Shown: piece by piece, positions 59,480-64,000 of the stretch
How positions within the stretch are numbered: the first letter of the stretch is position 1
How the letters are laid out: every line of letters starts with the position of its first letter
Position numbers and translations under genes: made by a program
The notes under the pieces: model-generated
The model's input: the letters and a program-made list of their open reading frames with translations, nothing else
What the model was told of the DNA's origin: nothing
Databases searched by the model: none
Assembly: GCA_014654775.1 (NCBI GenBank)
Contig: JACVZW010000009.1
Coordinates: forward strand, 1-64,000
DNA length: 64,000 nt
Direction: 5' to 3'
DNA from: Paracoccaceae bacterium
GTDB taxonomy: Bacteria; Pseudomonadota; Alphaproteobacteria; Rhodobacterales; Rhodobacteraceae

Positions 59480-60208
59480 ATGAGCCAGCTGGGCGGAGAG
59501 GGCGGCATCGGTGCGGAGGACACCCCCTCTGGCCCCATGACCTTGCGGTTGCGCGAAGGATCGGTCACGCCCGAAGGGCGGCGGCTGGGTCTGACCGGGG
59601 GCGAGGTGCTGCTGTCGGTGAATGGCGTGGCCTTTTCCGGCAAGGAGACGGCGCTGACGGCGCGGCTTCTGATGCGGCGCGGCAAGCCTTTAGCGCTTAC
59701 TTTTGCGCGCGAGGGGGGCAACCTTCTGGTGCTGGCCGGGACGACGGCGCTGGGCCGTTGGGAGCAGGTGCCCGCCCTGCCCGCCCCCGAGGGCGACGCG
59801 GCGCGGATCGATCCGGACGGGTTGCGGAATTACGAGGTGATGCGGGGCCCGGAAGGGCAGTATGACCTTTATGCGGTGGAGGTGCCGCTGCTTGCAGTGA
59901 TAGCACCGCCGCTGTGGCTGTTTCAAATGCGGGTCTGGGCACCGGGCGCGACGCTGTTGGTGGGGATGGTGGCTGCGGCTATCGTGACGCCGTGGCTGTC
60001 TTTGGTGGTGTGGCTGTCGGCGGCGCTGTGGATACGCGGGGCAGCGCTGCCGCTGCTGCGGATGGATCGGCAGGCGCGGGGTCTGGGCTTTGCGGGCGTG
60101 GTTGCAGCGCGCAGCGAGACGGAGGCGCATAAGCTGCATCAGGCGCGGTCGCCGGGGGATCGCTGCATCTTTTGCCCCGAAAAGGAGACGGCGGCGCAGG
60201 CGGCGTGA
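59480..60208 (+). CDS. PDZ-like domain membrane protein with C-terminal CxxC, function unknown
   Basis: 242 residues from the ATG (MSQLGGEGG). The N-terminal part (about 20-80) resembles a PDZ fold in GLTGGEVLLSVNGVAFSGKE and LLMRRGKPLALTFAREGG. A middle linker contains a NYEVMRGPEGQYDLYAVEVP phrase. Two membrane helices follow (about 135-190), then a cytoplasmic-looking tail with a CIFC pair (DRCIFCPEKE) near the end. It follows the bitopic gene by 7 bases and shares its sigma-54 promoter. A terminator follows. Confidence 0.7.
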   Translation: MSQLGGEGGIGAEDTPSGPMTLRLREGSVTPEGRRLGLTGGEVLLSVNGVAFSGKETALTARLLMRRGKPLALTFAREGGNLLVLAGTTALGRWEQVPALPAPEGDAARIDPDGLRNYEVMRGPEGQYDLYAVEVPLLAVIAPPLWLFQMRVWAPGATLLVGMVAAAIVTPWLSLVVWLSAALWIRGAALPLLRMDRQARGLGFAGVVAARSETEAHKLHQARSPGDRCIFCPEKETAAQAA

Positions 60209-60236
60209 TCTGCCCGTGAAAGGTTTGAAGGGAAAG

Positions 60237-60266
60237 AAAAAGGCCCGCCGATCCGGCGGGCCTTTT
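60237..60266 (+). terminator. Rho-independent terminator after the 58690-60208 genes
   Basis: A perfect 12-base stem AAAGGCCCGCCG/CGGCGGGCCTTT around ATC, with A residues before and TTTT at the end. It can act in both directions and lies between this cluster and the convergent rpoN. Confidence 0.92.
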
Positions 60267-60328
60267 CCCTTGTGTGAGCAGGAGACCTGACTTCCCTTTC
60301 ACAAGTGCATGTATCTTTCGCAGTCCCC

Positions 60329-61687
60329 TCAGGCCTTTGTCATCAGGGCGCGGCGGCGACGATCGACCGAAGAGGCGATGCGGAGCTGATCGCGATACTT
60401 TGCTACCGTCCGTCTTGCAAGCTGGATGCCATCTTCCTGCCCGATGATGCGAGCGATGATATCATCCGACAGCGGCTCTTCGGGGTTTTCGGCGGCGATG
60501 AGTTTCTGGATGCGGTGGCGGATGGCGGCGGCGGAACCCGCCTCGCCCCCTTCGCCTTCGCGCGCGGCGAGGGCGGCGCTGAAAAAGCTTTTCAGCGGGA
60601 AGGTGCCCTGCGGCGTGGCGATGAGGATGCCCGAGCAGACGCGCGAGACGGTGCTTTCATGCACGCCGATCGCTTCGGCCACTTCGCGCAGGACCATGGG
60701 GCGCAGGCGCGAGGGGCCGTGTTCAAGGAATTCGGTCTGGCGGCGGACGACTTCGGCGCCGACCTTGAGCGTGGTCTGGTTGCGGTGTTCCACCGCACGC
60801 GAGAGCCAGCGGGCGACCGAGAGGCGTTCGGAGACATAGGCGTTCGCCTCGATCCGGCGCAGGGCAAGGCGGCGGGCCTCGCCTTCGCGGACGACAACGG
60901 TGGGCAGGGTGGAACGGTTGAGATCCACGCGCCAGCCATCGGCCCCACGGGTGATGAGCAGATCGGGCGCGCGCTGCGGCATGGGCGTGCCGTCGAAGGT
61001 GGCGCCCGGCTTGGGGTTGAAGCTGCGGAGTTGGCGCAGCATCGCCTTGAGGTCTTCCATCGCCACGTTGCAGACGCGGCAGAGGCCGCGCAGATCGGCC
61101 TGCGCCAGCATCGGCAGATTGTCGAGGAGCGCCGAGAAGGCCGGGGTGAGCAGGCCCTGATCGCGCGCCTGAAGGCGCAGACATTCCGCGAGGTTGCGGG
61201 CGAAGAGACCTGCGGGTTCCACCTGCTGCAGGCGGCGGAGGAGCGCCTCCACTTCTGCCTCGTCGACGAAGAGGCGGTCGGCGATGGCGGAAAGCGGCTG
61301 GCCGAGCCAGCCCGACGGTTCCAGCGCATCGAGGAAGGCTTCGGCCATCATCGACTCGCGCTGGGAGAGGCCGAGGCGGGCCACTTCGGCGGCGGCATGG
61401 GCATAAAGCGAGGGGCCGGGATCGGCAGCGAGTTGGCCGAGCTTGTCCCAGTCATCATCGCCGGAGCGGAGTTGGGACGGAAGGGTCAGATCGCGGGCGG
61501 GGCCAGCGGCGCGCGGCTGGGCCGAGCGGGCCCCGAGATCGAGGAAGGGATTTTCCTCGGCCTGGGATTCGATGAAGGAGGCAAGGTCGGTATTGCCCAT
61601 CTGCAGAAGCTGGATCGCCTGCTGAAGCTGGGCGGTCACGACGACCGATTGGCGCTGGCCGATGGACTGGGACGTGAAAAGCTGCAT
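60329..61687 (-). CDS. rpoN: RNA polymerase sigma-54 factor, probably flagellum-dedicated
   Basis: 452 residues from the ATG after AAGGAGACATTCACC. Region I is Gln/Leu-rich (VTAQLQQAIQLLQMGNTDLA). The core-binding region follows, then the C-terminal domain with the helix-turn-helix EAIGVHESTVSRVCSGI and the RpoN box ARRTVAKYRDQLRI. In R. sphaeroides one of several rpoN copies (rpoN2) sits in the fla1 cluster and serves only flagellar promoters; the position beside fliC suggests the same here. No sigma-54 or sigma-28 site was found upstream. It converges with the unknown cluster across a terminator. Confidence 0.93.
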   Translation of the reverse strand: MQLFTSQSIGQRQSVVVTAQLQQAIQLLQMGNTDLASFIESQAEENPFLDLGARSAQPRAAGPARDLTLPSQLRSGDDDWDKLGQLAADPGPSLYAHAAAEVARLGLSQRESMMAEAFLDALEPSGWLGQPLSAIADRLFVDEAEVEALLRRLQQVEPAGLFARNLAECLRLQARDQGLLTPAFSALLDNLPMLAQADLRGLCRVCNVAMEDLKAMLRQLRSFNPKPGATFDGTPMPQRAPDLLITRGADGWRVDLNRSTLPTVVVREGEARRLALRRIEANAYVSERLSVARWLSRAVEHRNQTTLKVGAEVVRRQTEFLEHGPSRLRPMVLREVAEAIGVHESTVSRVCSGILIATPQGTFPLKSFFSAALAAREGEGGEAGSAAAIRHRIQKLIAAENPEEPLSDDIIARIIGQEDGIQLARRTVAKYRDQLRIASSVDRRRRALMTKA

Positions 61688-61810
61688 GGTGAATGTCTCC
61701 TTGCAGCGAACATGACTCACGGCCTGCCGGGCGCGCAAAATTTTGGTTTGACACCCCTAAAATGGCCGATGGCAGGGTATTTCAGCGGGTTTCCGACGCA
61801 TTAACCAATT

Positions 61811-61848
61811 GAAAATAAAAGAAACCCCCGGTCCGTATGGACCGGGGG
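61811..61848 (-). terminator. Rho-independent terminator of fliC
   Basis: Read on the minus strand: a 10-base stem CCCCCGGTCC/GGACCGGGGG with a four-base loop, then TTTCTTTTATTTT. It lies 25 bases after the fliC stop. Confidence 0.95.
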
Positions 61849-61873
61849 CATCCTTTCGTCTGTCGGGCTTTCG

Positions 61874-63346
61874 TCAGCCGCGGAGGAGACTCAGCACGTT
61901 CTGCTTGGACGAGTTCGCCTGAGCGAGCATCGCAGTGGCAGCCTGCGAGAGGATCTGGCCACGGGCGAGGTTCGTCGATTCCTTGGCGAAGTCGGCGTCC
62001 ACAACCTGCGAGCGAGCGGTCTGAACCGAGACCGAGATGTTGGTCAGGTTCGAGATCGTCGAGTCGAGGCGGTTGGACAGAGCACCGAGGTCACCGCGGG
62101 ACTGGCTGATCTTCTGCAGGGCGACGTCGATGACTTCGATCGCCTTCGCCGAGGATTCAGCGGTGGACAGGTCAATGTCGGCCACCGATTCAAGTTCCGA
62201 GGTGAAGGATGCCGCCGCCGCGTTCCCGAAGAAGCCGGTCGCCGCTGCCGTCGCGCTGATCGCGAAGGATTCGGTCGAGGTGAAGCTGACCTGACCGGTG
62301 ACCGTGGTTGCCGCACCCACTGCGAGGGTCGAGGTGACCGCCGCCGTCGCCGGATCGCCGTCGGCGTCGATCGACAGGGTGATGCCCGGGGTGGTGGCGG
62401 TATGGGCGTAGTCGTCGATGGTGATGTTGGTGCCGTTGGCATCGGTCATCACGATCGAGGTGTTGTCGTCGCCCATCGTCGCGGTCACGCCGGTCGAGGC
62501 CGACTTGCTGTTGATCGCGTCACGCAGCGAGGTCAGGTCGATCGCGCCACCAGCATCGGTGGAGATCGCGACGCCGGTCCCGATGGAGGTGCCGTTGATC
62601 GTGAAGCTGACCGTGCCGGCTGCAGCCGCGCCACCGGTGAAGGACAGCGTCGCCTGCGTCTTGGCCGTGGCGCCGACACCGGTCATCGACGACGCGGCGT
62701 TGACGGCGGCGGCCAGCTCTTCGGCCGACTGGCCTGCGGTCGCGGCGATTTCGGCGCTACCGGCGCTGCCGGTGATGACGATGTCTTGCGCGGCGACGCC
62801 GGTCGCAGAGGCCGAAGCCAGGGTCGACTGCTTGTAGGCACCGATCTGGGTGGCCGCGGTCGAGTCGATGGAGATGTTCAGGGTCTGGCCCGCATCGGCA
62901 CCGATCTGGAACTGCTTGTTGGTGAAGGAGCCGTCCATCACCTTCATACCGTTGAAGGTGGTGTTTTCGGCGACGCGGTTGATTTCCGACAGCAGCTGGC
63001 GGACTTCGGCCGTGATGTTGCCGCGGTCAGAGCTGGTGTTGGTGTCGGAGGCGGACTGCACGGCCAGTTCGCGGACGCGCTGCAGCATGTTCGAAACTTC
63101 GACATGCGCGCTTTCCGTCGTGTCGAGCAGGTTCTTGCCGTCGGCAGCGTTCCGGATAGCTTGGTTGATGCCCATCACCTGCGAGGTCATCTTTTCCGCG
63201 ATGGCCATGCCGGCCGCGTCGTCCTTGGCGCCGTTGATGCGCAGACCGGACGAGAGGCGGGTCATCGCCGTGTTGAAGTCGTTGTTGACCTTGTTCATGT
63301 TGGCCTGTGCCGAGATGGCACCGATGTTGGTATTGATCGTCGTCAT
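61874..63346 (-). CDS. fliC: Flagellin
   Basis: 490 residues. The conserved N-terminal D0/D1 region (1-165) begins MTTINTNIGAISAQANMNKV, with RLSSGLRINGAKDDAAGMAI and RVRELAVQSASDTNTSSDRG. A variable Ala/Thr-rich centre (about 170-400) follows. The C-terminal D1/D0 region has DLGALSNRLDSTISNLTNIS and ends AMLAQANSSKQNVLSLLRG. AGGAGG lies before the ATG. It is a single flagellin gene here, with its own terminator and a sigma-28-like promoter. The centre has few Lys or aromatic residues, as in surface-exposed D2/D3 domains. Confidence 0.97.
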   Translation of the reverse strand: MTTINTNIGAISAQANMNKVNNDFNTAMTRLSSGLRINGAKDDAAGMAIAEKMTSQVMGINQAIRNAADGKNLLDTTESAHVEVSNMLQRVRELAVQSASDTNTSSDRGNITAEVRQLLSEINRVAENTTFNGMKVMDGSFTNKQFQIGADAGQTLNISIDSTAATQIGAYKQSTLASASATGVAAQDIVITGSAGSAEIAATAGQSAEELAAAVNAASSMTGVGATAKTQATLSFTGGAAAAGTVSFTINGTSIGTGVAISTDAGGAIDLTSLRDAINSKSASTGVTATMGDDNTSIVMTDANGTNITIDDYAHTATTPGITLSIDADGDPATAAVTSTLAVGAATTVTGQVSFTSTESFAISATAAATGFFGNAAAASFTSELESVADIDLSTAESSAKAIEVIDVALQKISQSRGDLGALSNRLDSTISNLTNISVSVQTARSQVVDADFAKESTNLARGQILSQAATAMLAQANSSKQNVLSLLRG

Positions 63347-63395
63347 GGTTTCAGCCTCCTGATACCCTTTCGCGCCCCAAATGCGCTCGGCATTG

Positions 63396-63421
63396 ACAAC
63401 GGCCTGTTACGCAGATGTTTA
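63396..63421 (-). promoter_or_regulatory. Sigma-28 (FliA) promoter for fliC
   Basis: Minus strand: TAAA (63421-63418) within CTAAACAT, a 14-base spacer, GCCGTTGT (63403-63396). The spacer is one base shorter than in the other copies. It lies in the 341-base fliC/motA divergent gap (63347-63687). Confidence 0.65.
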
Positions 63422-63510
63422 GCGCCGTGTGAAAGATTCAGGATTTACCCTTGATTTCCGTAGCTTCGCCGTCGGGCGCAGGAAGCGTACTGGTTAATCC
63501 GCGCATTGCG

Positions 63511-63530
63511 CGGGGGGGCGCGGGGGGGCG
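63511..63530. repeat. Tandem G-rich 10-mer between fliC and motA
   Basis: Two perfect copies of CGGGGGGGCG, bordered by further GCG-rich sequence. The two G7 runs could slip or stack. It lies between the divergent fliC and motA promoters. Confidence 0.7.
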
Positions 63531-63624
63531 CGGAGTCCGCGCGCGGGATGTGCGAGCGGGATGCGCAGGCGAGGGGGCGCTGAAAGGAAATTGCGCGATC
63601 ACGCAGATTTTGCACTGCGGCGTA

Positions 63625-63651
63625 TATAGGTGGCGGGATACCTGCCGTTCC
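63625..63651 (+). promoter_or_regulatory. Sigma-28 (FliA) promoter candidate for motA
   Basis: TATA at 63625-63628, 15-base spacer, GCCGTTCC at 63644-63651, 36 bases before the motA ATG. One mismatch in the -35. Confidence 0.5.
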
Positions 63652-63687
63652 TAGGGACTGAAGCACAGCAGTCTCTGGAGCGGCGCG

Positions 63688-64000
63688 ATGGATATCGCTA
63701 CCCTTGTCGGCCTTGTGGGCGCGGTCGTCATGATCATCGGGTCGATGATGTATGCGGGCGGCGTGTCACCTTTTGTCGACGTGGCGTCCGTCGTGATCGT
63801 GTTCGGCGGGACCTTCTTCATCGTGATGATGAAGATGCCGATGGGCGTATTCATCGGGCATTTCAAGGCGATGGGAAAAGCCTTCAAGCCATCCACCTTC
63901 GACATGCCTGCCGTGGTGGAGCGGATGGTCGAGTTGGCCACCGTGGCGCGCAAGGACGGGATGATGGCGCTGGAAGGCCAGCAGGTGCCCGACCGGTTTT
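63688..64000 (+). CDS. motA: Flagellar motor stator protein MotA (5' part, continues beyond window)
   Basis: About 104 residues are visible: MDIATLVGLVGAVVMIIGSM then VSPFVDVASVVIVFGGTFFI, the first two membrane helices of MotA/PomA, followed by the start of the cytoplasmic loop (AVVERMVELATVARKDGMMA). CTGGAG lies before the ATG. The sequence is PomA-like (short N-terminus, GGVSPFVDxxSVxIVxGGT), the proton- or sodium-driven stator subunit. motB would be expected to follow outside the window. Confidence 0.92.
   Translation, partial: MDIATLVGLVGAVVMIIGSMMYAGGVSPFVDVASVVIVFGGTFFIVMMKMPMGVFIGHFKAMGKAFKPSTFDMPAVVERMVELATVARKDGMMALEGQQVPDRF

Noticed and set aside
61688..61810. Promoter of rpoN of sigma-54 or sigma-28 type
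   Set aside because: Neither motif was found on the minus strand; a TAAA and a GCCGAT occur together on the plus strand but with the wrong spacing and no gene to serve.

Overview
The window is high-GC DNA from an alphaproteobacterium of the Rhodobacteraceae/Paracoccaceae type. Evidence for this is the codon bias, the housekeeping genes (serA/serC/serB, zapE, a BktB-like thiolase, a TSUP permease) and, most tellingly, a flagellar locus with the architecture of the Fla1 system of Rhodobacter (Cereibacter) sphaeroides. No rRNA, tRNA, CRISPR array or insertion sequence was seen. The species cannot be named from the sequence alone.

Layout. 1-1097: the N-terminal part of a PAS-type sensor histidine kinase that runs off the left edge. 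1260-8704: an alpha-2-macroglobulin/PbpC pair, translationally coupled. 8944-10098: two convergent, related response regulators. 10349-13746: thiolase, MFS transporter, small membrane protein and a metallophosphatase. 13903-17743: the complete phosphorylated serine pathway, serA and serC on the minus strand with serB divergent. 17949-20765: ClpP-like periplasmic protein, TSUP permease and zapE. 20896-22680: two tandem small membrane proteins and a GAF protein, which mark the start of motility DNA.

From 22702 to the right edge nearly everything is flagellar or chemotactic. flhA-flhF-fliA lie on the minus strand, divergent from flgP-flgT-flgA-flgM. A patch of small, mostly undescribed genes (29864-33863) includes a second FliL and fliS. 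A minus-strand chemotaxis operon, cheA4-cheR-cheB-cheW-tlpT-cheY6-cheA3, follows the R. sphaeroides cheOp3 plan with a CheA split over two proteins. On the plus strand come fleT-fliEFGHIJ, fliKLMN and fliOPQR-flhB, then a short unknown cluster. A dedicated rpoN, fliC (both minus) and motA (cut by the right edge) close the window. Not present here: rod/hook genes (flgB-L), fliD, motB, fleQ and flhG.

Regulation can be read directly. Sigma-54 elements (consensus YTGGCACGRNNNTTGCW) precede flhA, flgP, a 66-residue ORF, fleT, fliK, fliO and the unknown pair at 58690/59480; a weaker one precedes cheA4. rpoN and the activator FleT are encoded alongside. A second recurring motif, TAAA-N15-GCCGTT, fits FliA (sigma-28). 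It precedes fliS, one of the tandem small proteins, the GAF gene, an NHase/NHLP-like gene with a Sel1 partner and a 101-residue unknown. Looser versions precede fliC, motA, the second fliL and possibly flgM. These two promoter sets tie about ten undescribed small genes to the flagellar hierarchy; this is the most interesting content of the window.
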